DNA of 64,000 nt from Notoacmeibacter marinus (GTDB lineage: Bacteria; Pseudomonadota; Alphaproteobacteria; Rhizobiales; Rhizobiaceae). The notes beneath the pieces are model-generated. The model was given only the letters and a program-made list of their open reading frames with translations, was not told the DNA's origin and made no database searches. Positions 9,069-20,659 of this stretch are shown one piece after another (the stretch's first letter is position 1; every line of letters begins with the position of its first letter). The DNA lies in assembly GCF_002238045.1 (NCBI RefSeq), contig NZ_NBYO01000001.1, positions 744,001-808,000 of the forward strand, in the 5' to 3' direction. The position numbers were made by a program, and so were the translations under genes.

Positions 9069-9539
9069 ATGGCTTCGGAACGTTCCATAGATTCCAAGGA
9101 CCGGCAGATCGTCCGTGCGCTCCAACAGGACGGGCGGCTCAGCAATATCGATCTGGCGGAGCGGGTGAACCTGTCGCCCTCGCCCTGCCTGCGGCGGGTC
9201 CGACTGCTGGAAGAGGGCGGCGTCATCCAGGGCTATAGCGCGGTCGTCGATCCGAAGGCGGTCGGTCTTCGCATCACCGCTTTCATCCGCATCACGCTGG
9301 CGCGGCACGACCGGGAGGCCGTCGGCCGTTTCGAAGCGCAGGTTCAGACCATCGATGAAATCCTCGACTGCCATCTTCTGACAGGCGAAGCCGACTATCT
9401 GCTGCGCGTCATGGTCGCCGATCTCGATGCCTATGAGGATTTCGTGCGCGAGAGGCTACACGGTATCACCGGCATCAGTTCGATCACCACGAGCCTCGTT
9501 TTTGGTACCGTCAAGGCCTCGCGGGCGATGCCCATCTGA
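9069..9539 (+). CDS. mdeR: Lrp/AsnC family transcriptional regulator (MdeR-like)
   Basis: This 156-residue regulator has an N-terminal winged helix-turn-helix starting DSKDRQIVRALQQDGR and continuing to LSPSPCLRRVRLLEEGGVI. The C-terminal RAM ligand-binding domain includes LTGEADYLLRVMVADLDAYE, a classical Lrp-family signature. It is divergent from mdeA by about 108 bases. In P. putida mdeR is an Lrp-type gene next to mdeAB, so control of methionine degradation is the natural role. I chose the ATG at 9069; an earlier ATG at 8991 would add 26 residues without family resemblance and lie within the shared control region. The Shine-Dalgarno AGGA at 9063 is rather close. Confidence 0.87.
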   Translation: MASERSIDSKDRQIVRALQQDGRLSNIDLAERVNLSPSPCLRRVRLLEEGGVIQGYSAVVDPKAVGLRITAFIRITLARHDREAVGRFEAQVQTIDEILDCHLLTGEADYLLRVMVADLDAYEDFVRERLHGITGISSITTSLVFGTVKASRAMPI

Positions 9540-9565
9540 CGGGACGGATCATCGCTCGGCAAAAG

Positions 9566-9597
9566 GCAATGGCGGCTCTTGCCGGAGCCGCCATTGC
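9566..9597 (-). terminator. Hairpin between mdeR and chemoreceptor gene
   Basis: A perfect 13-bp stem (GCAATGGCGGCTC at 9566-9578, complement at 9585-9597) with a 6-base loop. On the minus strand it is followed by CTTTT, so it best fits a terminator for the chemoreceptor gene, and it may also stop transcription from mdeR. Confidence 0.7.
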
Positions 9598-9658
9598 TTC
9601 ACTCGGTCCCGCCTAATCCGATCCGGGACCTGTTGCATACTCGAGAAGCCAGCTGTCG

Positions 9659-12103
9659 CTAGAACTCGGCCCATTCCGCGTCGGCAGCGACAGCAGCCGA
9701 GCCCTTCGAGGAAAACGCGCCCGTCAGTTTATCGACGAGCTTTCGCGCCGGCGAAGCCTGCTGCTTCGCCTTGTCCTCATCGCTTGCATTGGTGGCGCGC
9801 GGAGCCCTCGAGGCGGGTTTCGTTCCACCGAACGCCTCTGCGGGCCTGCCGGACGATCCGTCTGAAAGGCTGAATTCGCCGATCATGCGTGTCAGACTGT
9901 TGGCGTCGCCGGCCAGACTATGAGACACGGCGGTCGTCTCTTCGACCATGGCGGCGTTCTGCTGCGTTACCTCGTCGATCTGCCCGACAGCGCTATTGAT
10001 CTCCTGAACGCCGGTAAGCTGTTCGTTCGAAGCGGTCGCGATAGCGGAGATGCGCCCGTCGATCTCGGTGACGTGCTCTGCGATCTTCTCCAGAGCATCG
10101 CGCGTCGCACGGACGAGTTCACCACCATTGGCCACCCGCTCGCCGGACTTCGTGATCAGTTCCTTGATCTCCTTGGCGGCGACAGTGGTGCGCTGCGCCA
10201 GTTCCCGCACTTCCTGCGCGACCACGGCGAAGCCCTGCCCCGCCTCGCCGGCGCGCGCAGCTTCGACACCGGCATTCAGCGCCAGCAGATTGGTCTGGAA
10301 GGCGATGTCCTCAATCACGTCGATGATCGAGGCGATCTCCTTGCTCGCGGTTTCGATGTCCGCCATGGCGGTCGCTGCGCGCTGGACCACATCCGCCGAC
10401 GTATCGGTATCGGTCTTGGCCAGTTTGGCTATCGACGTCATTTCACCGGCTCCGCGCGAACTTTCGCCGATGGTCGCCGTGATTTCTTCGAGCGCCGCCG
10501 ATGTTTCTTCCAGTGCTGCTGCCTGCTGTTCGGTGCGCCGCGAAAGATCATCCGTTGCCGAACGCACTTCCTGCGCGTTGGAATCAAGCGTGGAGGAGAT
10601 GTCGCGAATGCCGCCAAGGGTCTGGTTCAGCTTCTCCACCGAGCTGTTGAAGTTCAAACGCAGGCCGTCCAGATTCTCCATGAAAGGCCGGTCCAGCCGA
10701 ACGGTCAGATTGCCATCGGCCAAAGCGGTCAGACCGCCCCCCAGGGCGTCGACGGCTTCCTGCATCCGCGCGGTTTCCTCCGCCTTGGCTGCCTCGCGTT
10801 CGGCGCGTTCCTTTTCGGAAAGGGACCGATTGTCCTCCGCCTCGGCCTCCAGACGCGCCTTGTCGATAGCCGCATCGCGGAACACGGCGACCGAGCGCGC
10901 CATGTCACCGATTTCGTCCCTGCGGTCCTGTTCCGGCTCGATGCGCGTATCGCCATCGGCCAGATCCTTCATCTGCCCGACCAGCAGGGCAATGGGCCGG
11001 GACAGGCTTCTGGCGAACATGACGGCAAGTGCGATTGCGATTGCCAGCACAGCCAGCGCGATCATGGCAATGGTATTGCGCAGCGACGCGATCCCCTTGA
11101 GAATCTCCGCGTCGTCCATGATTGCACCGACGGTCCAGCGGGCATTGGCGAACGGCACTTCCGCCAAAGCGATATCGGCGTGCATGTCGCGATAGCCATC
11201 GAATTCCGCCGTCACGATATTATCCGGTGACAGTTCCTCGATTCCCGGCACATTCAGGCGGACCTTCAGCGTCTCATCCACTTCGGTCTTCATCGAGTCG
11301 GTCAGGATCATGCCGTCGGCCTTGATGAGAAGGGTCTCGCCCGTTTCGCCAAGGCCAGTCGTTCCCGACAACAGGGCAGCGATCTTTTCAACCGGCAATT
11401 GAAGGGCGAGTACGCCGACCTTCTGGCCTTCGAAGTCGACGATAGGGGTCGCCATGAAGGTCGCAGGCGCACCGTCGGAGGGGCCGTAGGGTGCAAAATC
11501 GTCGAAGGCGAACTTGTTATTCGTCTCCAGTTCCATCGCCGCGCGATAAGCCCGTCCGAGGCCGGAGCTGGCCCATTCCCCTTCGATGAGATTGGTCGAG
11601 AAATCACGTTCCTTGAACACGGAGTAGACGACGTCGCCTTCCTTGTTGAAGAGGAAGATGTCGTAATAGCCGTGATCCTTCAGGTGCTCGCGAAATCCCG
11701 GATGATACTTCCTGTGAAGCGAATCGTACTGATCGCCGCTTTCTGCAAAGAGCAATTCGTCCTTCTGGCCGACCGCGTTAGGATTGCCGGTGATGTAGCG
11801 GTCCTGAAGAATGGCCTTCGGATCATCGCCGACCTGAACCCAGCTGCTGCTGAAATATTTGACGGCATTGATGGTATCGCGGTTCGCCGACAGGCCCTTC
11901 AAATCGAGGCGAACCGCCTCGAGATAACTCTGCAGCTGATTGCGGCGACCATCGGCGATCGCACTCAGCCGATCAAAGGATTTCTCCTTCAGAGCCGATG
12001 ACGATATGACGATGGCGGCTCCGCTGACGGCGACAATGGCGAACAGGGTAAGCAGGGTCGCAGCGATCGCAAGACGCGCGCCGATACGAAATCGTGAGAG
12101 CAT
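9659..12103 (-). CDS. Methyl-accepting chemotaxis protein with periplasmic Cache-type sensor
   Basis: An inner-membrane chemoreceptor of about 814 residues. It has a first membrane segment (residues 11-33), a large periplasmic region (about 35-340) with a double-Cache pattern including [15 protein letters not shown] and [20 protein letters not shown], a second membrane segment (343-365), a HAMP domain and a cytoplasmic signalling domain with the hairpin tip [20 protein letters not shown]. The C-terminus ends EWAEF, resembling the CheR/CheB docking pentapeptide. Ligand unknown. In-frame ATGs at 12184 and 12133 are possible starts; I chose 12103 because membrane segments of this family begin about ten residues from the start. 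No che genes are nearby. Confidence 0.9.
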   Translation of the reverse strand: MLSRFRIGARLAIAATLLTLFAIVAVSGAAIVISSSALKEKSFDRLSAIADGRRNQLQSYLEAVRLDLKGLSANRDTINAVKYFSSSWVQVGDDPKAILQDRYITGNPNAVGQKDELLFAESGDQYDSLHRKYHPGFREHLKDHGYYDIFLFNKEGDVVYSVFKERDFSTNLIEGEWASSGLGRAYRAAMELETNNKFAFDDFAPYGPSDGAPATFMATPIVDFEGQKVGVLALQLPVEKIAALLSGTTGLGETGETLLIKADGMILTDSMKTEVDETLKVRLNVPGIEELSPDNIVTAEFDGYRDMHADIALAEVPFANARWTVGAIMDDAEILKGIASLRNTIAMIALAVLAIAIALAVMFARSLSRPIALLVGQMKDLADGDTRIEPEQDRRDEIGDMARSVAVFRDAAIDKARLEAEAEDNRSLSEKERAEREAAKAEETARMQEAVDALGGGLTALADGNLTVRLDRPFMENLDGLRLNFNSSVEKLNQTLGGIRDISSTLDSNAQEVRSATDDLSRRTEQQAAALEETSAALEEITATIGESSRGAGEMTSIAKLAKTDTDTSADVVQRAATAMADIETASKEIASIIDVIEDIAFQTNLLALNAGVEAARAGEAGQGFAVVAQEVRELAQRTTVAAKEIKELITKSGERVANGGELVRATRDALEKIAEHVTEIDGRISAIATASNEQLTGVQEINSAVGQIDEVTQQNAAMVEETTAVSHSLAGDANSLTRMIGEFSLSDGSSGRPAEAFGGTKPASRAPRATNASDEDKAKQQASPARKLVDKLTGAFSSKGSAAVAADAEWAEF

Positions 12104-12787
12104 GACGACACTCGCAGAAGTTGTTGCCATCATGGCTTCGGGACCGGCTTTCATGCCGATTTCAGGCACCCAACATTTCACCATCGAGCTTAATCGAGTG
12201 TTAATCCTGTCGCGGAATTCGTTCAGGTGACGACAAAATATCTAGACCGACCGGTCTTACAACCATTTATTTTCTATAAACAATTGCCATTTTTCAATTG
12301 ATCGCCAATGCGTTACGCGCCGCTTTACCGAAGAGCCGCTTCGATCCGCGCTCGATAGGATGCCAGTACGTTCAATCTTCAGACGATCGTCTGCGCACAG
12401 CCCTACGAGAAGAGGCGCCCTCTCGGAAAAGTTGTTCCGTTCGCCATGTCTTTCGAATCCGTTCCCGCCTTACGAGGGCACGACGGTCGTCCTCGCCGGA
12501 CATCATCGGCGGCGGTACTCCTTGACATCGCCGGTCTTATGACGCATCTGAGCGCCGTACCGCGCTGCCGCGTGAGTAAGCCGCGCCTTCAGATTTCTTT
12601 GTCGGGCGCATCGGTACACTTTCCCAGATCCCCATCACGCAGGGTTCTTACGGTCGAGCCGCAACGCACAGGATTCCCCTGTGACTGCCGAGGCTTCGCC
12701 GCACCCTCGCGTGCCGTAAACCATCACGGCACATCACACCGGATTCGTGTGCGCAATAATGCGTGCGCATTCCGCAAAGGATATGAT
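12104..12787. other. Non-coding spacer: chemoreceptor promoter region and long helicase leader
   Basis: No convincing gene lies here. The first part (about 12230-12300) is AT-rich and includes the palindrome GACCGGTC (12249-12256), probably in the chemoreceptor control region. The last 120 bases before the helicase start contain several hairpins: CACAGG/CCTGTG (12667-12683), a perfect 7-bp stem GTGCCGT/ACGGCAC (12711-12732), and CACAC/GTGTG just after. They could structure the helicase mRNA leader. The middle (about 12310-12650) shows nothing I recognise. Confidence 0.4.
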
Positions 12788-14074
12788 TTGACTGATTTTA
12801 CTTCGCTCGGCCTCGCTCCCGCGCTGGTCAAGACCCTTCAGCATTCCGGTTTTACCGAGCCGACGCCGATCCAGAGCCAGGCCATTCCGCTGGCGCTCGA
12901 AGGCCATGATATTATGGGCCTCGCCCAGACCGGCACCGGCAAGACGCTGGCCTTCGGCCTGCCACTGATGGACAAGCTGTTGCGCATTCATGGTAAGCCG
13001 GAGAGCAAGTCGGTCCGCGCCCTTGTTCTGGCGCCGACCCGCGAACTGGTTAACCAGATCGCCGAGAGTCTTCGGGCCTACACGAAATCCACGCCGATCA
13101 AGATCAACACCGTTGTCGGCGGCCAGTCGATCGGCCGCCAGATCGGCATGCTGAACCGTGGCAGCGACATCGTGGTCGCCACGCCCGGCCGCCTCATAGA
13201 TCTGATGGAGCGCAATGCGGTGCGGCTCGACACCGTGCGCTTCCTCGTGCTCGACGAAGCGGACCAGATGCTCGATCTCGGTTTTATCCATGCGCTGCGA
13301 AAGATTGCCGCGAAGCTGGGCCAGCCGCGGCAGACCATGCTGTTTTCGGCGACCATGCCGAAGCAGATGGAAGAGATCAGCCGCGCCTATCTGAAGGATC
13401 CGAAGCGTGTGCAGGTTTCCGTGTCCGGCAAGGCCGCCGACAAGGTAACCCAGAGCGTGCACTTTCTGGACAAGCGTCAGAAGCCGGCGACGCTTCGCCA
13501 GATTCTCTCCGCCAATCCCGATGCGTCCTCCATCGTCTTCGCCCGCACCAAGCACGGCGCGGAAAAGCTGATGAAGCAGCTTGTGGCCGACGGCTACAAT
13601 GCCGCCTCGATCCATGGCAACAAGAGTCAGGGCCAGCGCGACCGCGCCATCCGTGCATTCCGCGGCGGCGAAACCAATGTTCTGGTCGCGACCGATGTGG
13701 CCGCCCGTGGCATCGACATTCCGGGCGTGACTTACGTCATCAATTACGAACTGCCCGATACGCCGGAAAACTATGTGCACCGGATCGGCCGAACGGCCCG
13801 CGCCGGCCGCGAAGGCGAGGCCATCGCTCTTTGCTCATCCGACGAGATCGGCCAGCTTCGTCAGATCGAAAAGGTCATGAAGGCGTCCATTCCGCTCGCC
13901 GAAGGGTCCGCCCCGGAGCCCGCGCCCACTTCCACCGGTAAGCCGGCTGGACGCGGTGGCCCGAAGAAGGGCGGCAAGCCGCGCCATCGTGGCGACCGGC
14001 AGCAGCCGCGTTCGGAGCAGCAGCGTCCGCCGAACAGGAAGCCGCGCCGCACGCGCCGCAGCCGCGCCGCGTAA
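12788..14074 (+). CDS. rhlE: DEAD-box ATP-dependent RNA helicase, RhlE type
   Basis: This 428-residue RNA helicase probably acts in ribosome assembly or RNA turnover, especially in the cold. Motifs in order: Q motif (EPTPIQSQAI, about 24-33), Walker A AQTGTGKT (46-53), PTREL, TPGR, DEAD (156-159), SAT (187-189), ARGIDIPG and HRIGRTARAGR. The C-terminal 60 residues are a basic, Pro/Arg/Lys-rich low-complexity tail, typical of RNA-binding extensions. I chose the TTG at 12788 (AAAGG 9 bases upstream), which gives the family-like beginning TDFTSLGLAPALV; the upstream 114 codons in frame have no family resemblance. No ATG exists near this position. Confidence 0.92.
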   Translation: MTDFTSLGLAPALVKTLQHSGFTEPTPIQSQAIPLALEGHDIMGLAQTGTGKTLAFGLPLMDKLLRIHGKPESKSVRALVLAPTRELVNQIAESLRAYTKSTPIKINTVVGGQSIGRQIGMLNRGSDIVVATPGRLIDLMERNAVRLDTVRFLVLDEADQMLDLGFIHALRKIAAKLGQPRQTMLFSATMPKQMEEISRAYLKDPKRVQVSVSGKAADKVTQSVHFLDKRQKPATLRQILSANPDASSIVFARTKHGAEKLMKQLVADGYNAASIHGNKSQGQRDRAIRAFRGGETNVLVATDVAARGIDIPGVTYVINYELPDTPENYVHRIGRTARAGREGEAIALCSSDEIGQLRQIEKVMKASIPLAEGSAPEPAPTSTGKPAGRGGPKKGGKPRHRGDRQQPRSEQQRPPNRKPRRTRRSRAA

Positions 14075-14085
14075 CGAAACCGAAG

Positions 14086-14114
14086 CCAGCCGGCGGGTTC
14101 ATCCCGCCGGCTGG
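14086..14114 (+). terminator. Hairpin after rhlE
   Basis: A perfect 12-bp GC-rich stem (CCAGCCGGCGGG at 14086-14097 with its complement at 14103-14114) and a 5-base loop start 11 bases after the rhlE stop. There is no clear T-tract, so its terminator role is likely but not certain. Confidence 0.55.
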
Positions 14115-14179
14115 ACGACCGCTTTGTCAGACGATGGGCCCTGCCGACCGGTTGGGCTATGGTTGGTACGCCAGCCACA

Positions 14180-15595
14180 TTAGAAGCTGTAGGGCAATTG
14201 ACCGCGACGGTTCGGCTCCACCGTCAGCCGTCGCTTGAGTGGCGGTACGGCACGCTGATGACAATCGACCCGTTCGCAAATCCGGCACGACACGCCGATC
14301 GGTTCGAACGCCGTATCCCGCACTAAATCGAGATCGTCGGCATAGACGAGATGGCCTGCATGTTCGATCTCGCATCCAAGTGACAGCGCGTAGGTCTGCA
14401 CCGGCGCGAAAAAGCCGGCCGACGGTTTGGTCACCACGGTTGCAAGGCACAGATAGCGGCGGCCATCCGGCGTCTCGGCAAGCTGGCGCAGAATGTCATT
14501 GGGGTTTTCGAAGGCGCGGTGCACGTTCCAGAGCGGACAGGCGCTGCCGAAACGGGCAAATTGCAGCTTGGCGGCGCTGTGCCGTTTGGTGATGTTGCCA
14601 GCCCGGTCGACCCGCGCGAAGAAGAACGGAATGCCCTGCCGCCCGGGCCGCTGCATCGTAGACAGGCGGTGCGCGACCTGTTCGATACTCGCGCCGAACC
14701 GCTCGGCCAGCAGATCGAGATCGTGGCGCAATTCCTGCGCTGCGGTAAGGAAGCGCTCATAGGGCAGCAGCACCGCTCCGGCAAAATAATTGGCAAGCCC
14801 GATACGGCACACCGCAGCGGCGTCCTGCGAGCGGAAATCGGCACGCTCGACGACCGGGTCAATCAGCTCGCGATAGGCAACCAATCCGATCTGGTGGGCA
14901 ATCTGAAAGGCGTTCGTTGCCGCACCGGAACGCGAATGAAGACGCAATAGGCGGCTTTTCTCATCGTAATGCCGCAGTGTGAACGGACCGCCGGCCGCGG
15001 TCTCGACGATCACGCGGATCCCGCATTGCCGCGCTGCATAATCGGCCAGCGGCATCAGCCGGTCGCGTCCCATTCCATCGAGTTGACCGGCCAGCGCTTC
15101 ACCCGCCCGATCCAGCTCGTCGATGTAATTGCCGATATAGTGGAAGAAATCCCGAACTTCCTCGTAGGGCGATGGCTCGACCAGAGCGCCCCGGCGTTCG
15201 ATCGTATCGTCCAGCGCGGCAAGGCGCTCGCCCGACTGGCGCAATGAGCGATGAAGCGAAAGCACCGCATGGGCAACCGCCGGCGCATTCTGCACCACTA
15301 GCTGGATGTCCTGCGACGCTGGCGGCTGGCCGTCGAAGGCCGGATCGGCGAAGGCTTCCGCCAGATCGGCGAGCAAGCGATCCTCATCGCCGCCAGCGAA
15401 ATCGCGCATCTCCACCGAGAACTTGTCCGCCAGCGCCAACAGAACCGGCGCGGTGATATGGCGCTGATTGTTTTCCAGCTGATTGAGATAGCTCGTCGAA
15501 ATGCCAAGACGCGTGGCAAAGGCCGCCTGTGTCAGGCCATGTTCCTGGCGAACCGTGCGGATCTTTCGTCCGACAAAGATCTTCCTGTCACGCAT
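14180..15595 (-). CDS. pccR: Short-chain fatty acyl-CoA regulator, PccR/ScfR type
   Basis: A 471-residue transcription factor. It has an N-terminal XRE helix-turn-helix (about residues 9-63, with GLTQAAFATRLGISTSYLNQ), a central region of the IrrE/ImmA-like (DUF955) type, and a C-terminal short-chain fatty acyl regulator domain with SCRICERVDCHQR near the end. It is divergent from pccB. In Rhodobacter sphaeroides PccR senses propionyl-CoA-linked metabolites and activates pccB through TTTGCAAA sites, and such sites lie between these two genes. I chose the ATG at 15595; the ATG at 15625 would place both operator repeats inside the coding sequence. Confidence 0.9.
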   Translation of the reverse strand: MRDRKIFVGRKIRTVRQEHGLTQAAFATRLGISTSYLNQLENNQRHITAPVLLALADKFSVEMRDFAGGDEDRLLADLAEAFADPAFDGQPPASQDIQLVVQNAPAVAHAVLSLHRSLRQSGERLAALDDTIERRGALVEPSPYEEVRDFFHYIGNYIDELDRAGEALAGQLDGMGRDRLMPLADYAARQCGIRVIVETAAGGPFTLRHYDEKSRLLRLHSRSGAATNAFQIAHQIGLVAYRELIDPVVERADFRSQDAAAVCRIGLANYFAGAVLLPYERFLTAAQELRHDLDLLAERFGASIEQVAHRLSTMQRPGRQGIPFFFARVDRAGNITKRHSAAKLQFARFGSACPLWNVHRAFENPNDILRQLAETPDGRRYLCLATVVTKPSAGFFAPVQTYALSLGCEIEHAGHLVYADDLDLVRDTAFEPIGVSCRICERVDCHQRAVPPLKRRLTVEPNRRGQLPYSF

Positions 15596-15596
15596 G

Positions 15597-15626
15597 TTTG
15601 CAAATTCGCTTTTTGCTGTTTGCAAA
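15597..15626. promoter_or_regulatory. Paired TTTGCAAA palindromes, candidate PccR operators
   Basis: Two identical palindromes TTTGCAAA lie at 15597-15604 and 15619-15626, with centres 22 bases apart, two helical turns. The motif is the one reported for PccR of R. sphaeroides, where the two copies are 4 bases apart; here the gap is 14. The first copy starts two bases upstream of the pccR start codon, which suggests autoregulation, and pccB begins about 85 bases beyond the second. Confidence 0.8.
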
Positions 15627-15709
15627 ATTTCTATTTTCGCAACGCCACAATTTCAAGCCTGTTCTGCCACGATCCTTCGGCCTAGGCGGAAAGCAAGGGA
15701 GACTCACAT

Positions 15710-17242
15710 ATGCTGGAAATCATCGATCAACTTGAAAAGCGACGGGGCGAAGCGCGGCTCGGCGGCGGGCAGAAGCGCATCGACGCGCAGCACGGCAAGG
15801 GCAAGCTGACCGCGCGCGAGCGGCTCGACGTGCTGCTCGACGAAGGTTCCTTCGAGGAATACGACACGTTCAAGACGCATCGCTGTACCGATTTCGGCAT
15901 GGAAACCCAGCAATATCCGGGCGACGGCGTCGTGACCGGCTGGGGCACGATCAGCGGCCGGCCCGTCTATGTCTTCTCGCAGGATTTCACCGTCTTCGGC
16001 GGCTCGCTCTCCGAGACCCATGCGGAGAAAATCTGCAAGGTGATGGATCTGGCTGTGCAGAACGGCGTGCCGCTCATCGGCCTCAACGATTCAGGCGGCG
16101 CGCGCATTCAGGAGGGCGTCGCCTCGCTCGGTGGCTATGCCGAAGTGTTCTGGCGGAACGTGCAGGCGTCTGGCGTGATCCCGCAAATCTCCGTCATCAT
16201 GGGGCCATGCGCGGGCGGAGCGGTCTATTCGCCGGCCATGACCGACTTCATCTATATGGTGGAGGACTCCTCCTACATGTTCGTCACCGGCCCGGACGTG
16301 GTGAAGACGGTGACCAACGAGATCGTCACCGCCGAGGAGCTGGGCGGGGCCTCGACCCACACGAAGAAGAGTTCGGTCGCCGATGGCGCGTTCGAAAACG
16401 ATGTCGAAGCGCTGATGGAAATCCGCCGGCTGTTCGACTTCCTGCCGCTCTCCCAGCGCGAGAAGCCGCCGGTCTACGCGACCGAGGACGATCCGCAGCG
16501 CCTGGAGATGAGCCTCGACACGCTCATCCCGGACAATGCCAACAAGCCGTACGATATGGGCGAGGTGATCCGCAAAGTCGCCGATGAGGGCGAGTTCTTC
16601 GAAGTGCAGAAGAACCATGCCGGCAGCATTCTGATCGGCTTTATCCGTCTGAACGGCTCGACCGTCGGCATCGTCGCCAATCAACCCATGGTGCTCGCCG
16701 GCGTGCTCGATATCGACAGCGCCAAGAAGGCGGGCCGCTTCGTCCGCTTCTGCGACGCCTTCAACATTCCGATCTTGACCTTTGTCGACGTGCCCGGCTT
16801 CCTGCCCGGCACGGCGCAGGAATATGGCGGCATCATCAAGCATGGCGCGAAACTCCTCTTCGCCTATGCCGAGGCGACCGTGCCGAAGGTGACGGTCATC
16901 ACGCGCAAGGCCTATGGCGGCGCTTATGACGTGATGGCGTCAAAGCATATTCGCGCCGATGTGAACTATGCCTGGCCGACCGCGCAGATCGCGGTGATGG
17001 GCGCCAAGGGCGCGGCCGAAATCCTCTACCGCTCGGAACTGGGCGATCCGGAGAAGATCGCGGCGCGCACGAAGGAATATGAGGACCGCTTCGCCAATCC
17101 GTTCATCGCGGCGCAGCGCGGCTTCATCGACGAGGTGATCATGCCGCACTCGACCCGCCGCCGCATCATCCGGGCTCTGGAGATCCTGAAGACCAAGCAG
17201 GTCGAAGGCCCGACCAAGAAGCACGACAACATTCCGCTGTGA
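15710..17242 (+). CDS. pccB: Propionyl-CoA carboxylase, carboxyltransferase (beta) subunit
   Basis: This 510-residue carboxyltransferase moves CO2 from biotin to propionyl-CoA to make (S)-methylmalonyl-CoA, in complex with PccA. Features: N-terminal [19 protein letters not shown], the first crotonase-like half with [14 protein letters not shown] and [13 protein letters not shown], and the second half with [19 protein letters not shown] and [11 protein letters not shown]. These are the usual acyl-CoA carboxylase signatures, and the length is standard. The divergent PccR-type regulator, the TTTGCAAA sites and pccA downstream make propionyl-CoA the likely substrate. The stop overlaps the next start by one base (TGATG). 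Confidence 0.95.
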   Translation: MLEIIDQLEKRRGEARLGGGQKRIDAQHGKGKLTARERLDVLLDEGSFEEYDTFKTHRCTDFGMETQQYPGDGVVTGWGTISGRPVYVFSQDFTVFGGSLSETHAEKICKVMDLAVQNGVPLIGLNDSGGARIQEGVASLGGYAEVFWRNVQASGVIPQISVIMGPCAGGAVYSPAMTDFIYMVEDSSYMFVTGPDVVKTVTNEIVTAEELGGASTHTKKSSVADGAFENDVEALMEIRRLFDFLPLSQREKPPVYATEDDPQRLEMSLDTLIPDNANKPYDMGEVIRKVADEGEFFEVQKNHAGSILIGFIRLNGSTVGIVANQPMVLAGVLDIDSAKKAGRFVRFCDAFNIPILTFVDVPGFLPGTAQEYGGIIKHGAKLLFAYAEATVPKVTVITRKAYGGAYDVMASKHIRADVNYAWPTAQIAVMGAKGAAEILYRSELGDPEKIAARTKEYEDRFANPFIAAQRGFIDEVIMPHSTRRRIIRALEILKTKQVEGPTKKHDNIPL

Positions 17243-18117
17243 TGAGTGACGAAGCAAAAAAATCGAACATCAACGTCGACCTCGGCCTCAGCGCTCGAGC
17301 CGAAATCAAGGGCGAAGTCCCATCCACCAGTATGGGCAGATTAGTTGATGCGCTCACGGATGCGATCCGGCCATTTACTGAGGCTCGTGGCCTAAGAGCT
17401 GATCAGGTTCGGCTACAGAGAGAAGATGTTCTCATCAAGATCGCGGAAAGAGCTCGCTCCCGAATGGCTAAGGAATCTGAGCGAGTTTCGCCGATCCCCC
17501 TAAGAGTGCTACAGCCGATACTGGAAAAGGCGTCCCTAACTGATCCGGATGACGAGCCCCTAGTAGAAACATGGGCGAACATCCTTCGATCAGCCTCGAA
17601 GAACGAACGGGCCAATCATATAATTTTCGCTGACATTTTATCTAAAGTAGATGTCTCTCACCTTGAATTGCTAAAATGTATTTGCAAGCCCAACGAAGGG
17701 GGTGCCGCAGACGCTTGCTTAGATTTACAAAGTGATCTCCGCACATTTTTGCCAGATCTAGTGCGTGATTCGACGCAAAAGGCCTCGCGTGGAGAACGTT
17801 CAGGCGACATCGCCGATAGTATGAGAGAAGATATCAGAAAGATTGTCGATCGGCGAGGCTCGGCCTTAGTAGCAGCGGGCGCCAATATTCGAACGCGAGA
17901 TGAGGATAGATATTTTGAACTAGCAACTGGATTTCATATCGATAAATTTCCAGAAGATTTGGGTTTTGCCCTCGAAAGTTTAAACATCTTGAGAATAGCC
18001 GAATTCGATGAGGGTATCATAGGAAAAACTTCTATCTGGCTAACCGCTTACCAAATGACATTGTTCGGCCTGCAATTCTTTTATGCTGGGTATGATGGAA
18101 CTGATATTTATAGATAA
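17242..18117 (+). CDS. DUF4393 / Abi-alpha-like protein inserted in the pcc operon
   Basis: This 291-residue cytosolic protein has the DUF4393 (Abi-alpha) layout. A central block reads VSPIPLRVLQPILEKASLTD followed by DDEPLVETWANILRSAS (about residues 83-120), and the C-terminal part reads TAYQMTLFGLQFF. Members are linked by annotation to phage abortive infection, but no mechanism is established. The gene is clearly richer in A+T than its neighbours: positions 17641-17700 contain 24 G/C out of 60. It uses many codons that are scarce around it (TTA, AGA, ATA). The start ATG overlaps the pccB stop (TGATG), so it is probably translated with the operon. No integrase or repeat flanks it. Confidence 0.75.
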   Translation: MSDEAKKSNINVDLGLSARAEIKGEVPSTSMGRLVDALTDAIRPFTEARGLRADQVRLQREDVLIKIAERARSRMAKESERVSPIPLRVLQPILEKASLTDPDDEPLVETWANILRSASKNERANHIIFADILSKVDVSHLELLKCICKPNEGGAADACLDLQSDLRTFLPDLVRDSTQKASRGERSGDIADSMREDIRKIVDRRGSALVAAGANIRTRDEDRYFELATGFHIDKFPEDLGFALESLNILRIAEFDEGIIGKTSIWLTAYQMTLFGLQFFYAGYDGTDIYR

Positions 18118-18188
18118 ATCGATCATCGCTCGAACTGTTGGGAGGCTGATAACAGTTCTCATACCAATCTATCCGATCAGGTTCAATT

Positions 18189-18562
18189 ATGCCCAAGCTT
18201 CCTGAAATGACCAAGCATCGCGGTTTTCCGTCCGGCCTGCCCGGCACGGGGCTTCAGTTCACCATTAGGCGCGCCAATCCGAAGGGCGTGGCGAAACTGT
18301 TTTCCAAGCGCCGGACGGCGGATCGGCCGGCCATCGAGAAGCTGGCCGATACCGCCTTTCTGCACGCCATCTGGCGTCATTTCGGCACTGAACCGTTCGA
18401 GCGCGGCAATCTGGATGCGGGCCGTCTCAGCTGGGTCTTCGGCCAGGAAATCGTGCCGGCCGAGCACCCGTTCGATCCGGCCTCCTATCAGGCGCTTCTC
18501 CGGCTCGACGAGCCACTGGCGCGATCCACCCACCCCGAAGCCTTTGAGGATGTTCTGACAGT

Positions 18563-18566
<4 letters not shown>
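18189..18566 (+). CDS. Small hypothetical protein between pccB and pccA
   Basis: The 125-residue soluble protein has no motif I recognise. Its beginning is basic (TKHRGFPSGLPGTGLQFTIRR) and the middle contains HAIWRHFGTEPFERGNLDAGR. Base composition matches the pcc genes rather than the AT-rich gene before it. Its stop overlaps the pccA start by 4 bases (ATGA), so it is probably translationally coupled to pccA. A start at the ATG at 18207 is possible. A role tied to propionyl-CoA carboxylase is only suggested by position. Confidence 0.65.
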
Positions 18567-20644
<2,078 letters not shown>

Positions 20645-20659
20645 ACCGGTCCGCCCGTT

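Noticed and set aside
12446-12787. N-terminal extension of the helicase frame
   Set aside because: The extra 114 codons are not similar to any helicase; a TTG with ribosome site gives the standard start.
17100-18300. Mobile element carrying the DUF4393 gene
   Set aside because: I searched by eye for terminal repeats, integrase or tRNA-end target duplication and found none, so only single-gene insertion is suggested.
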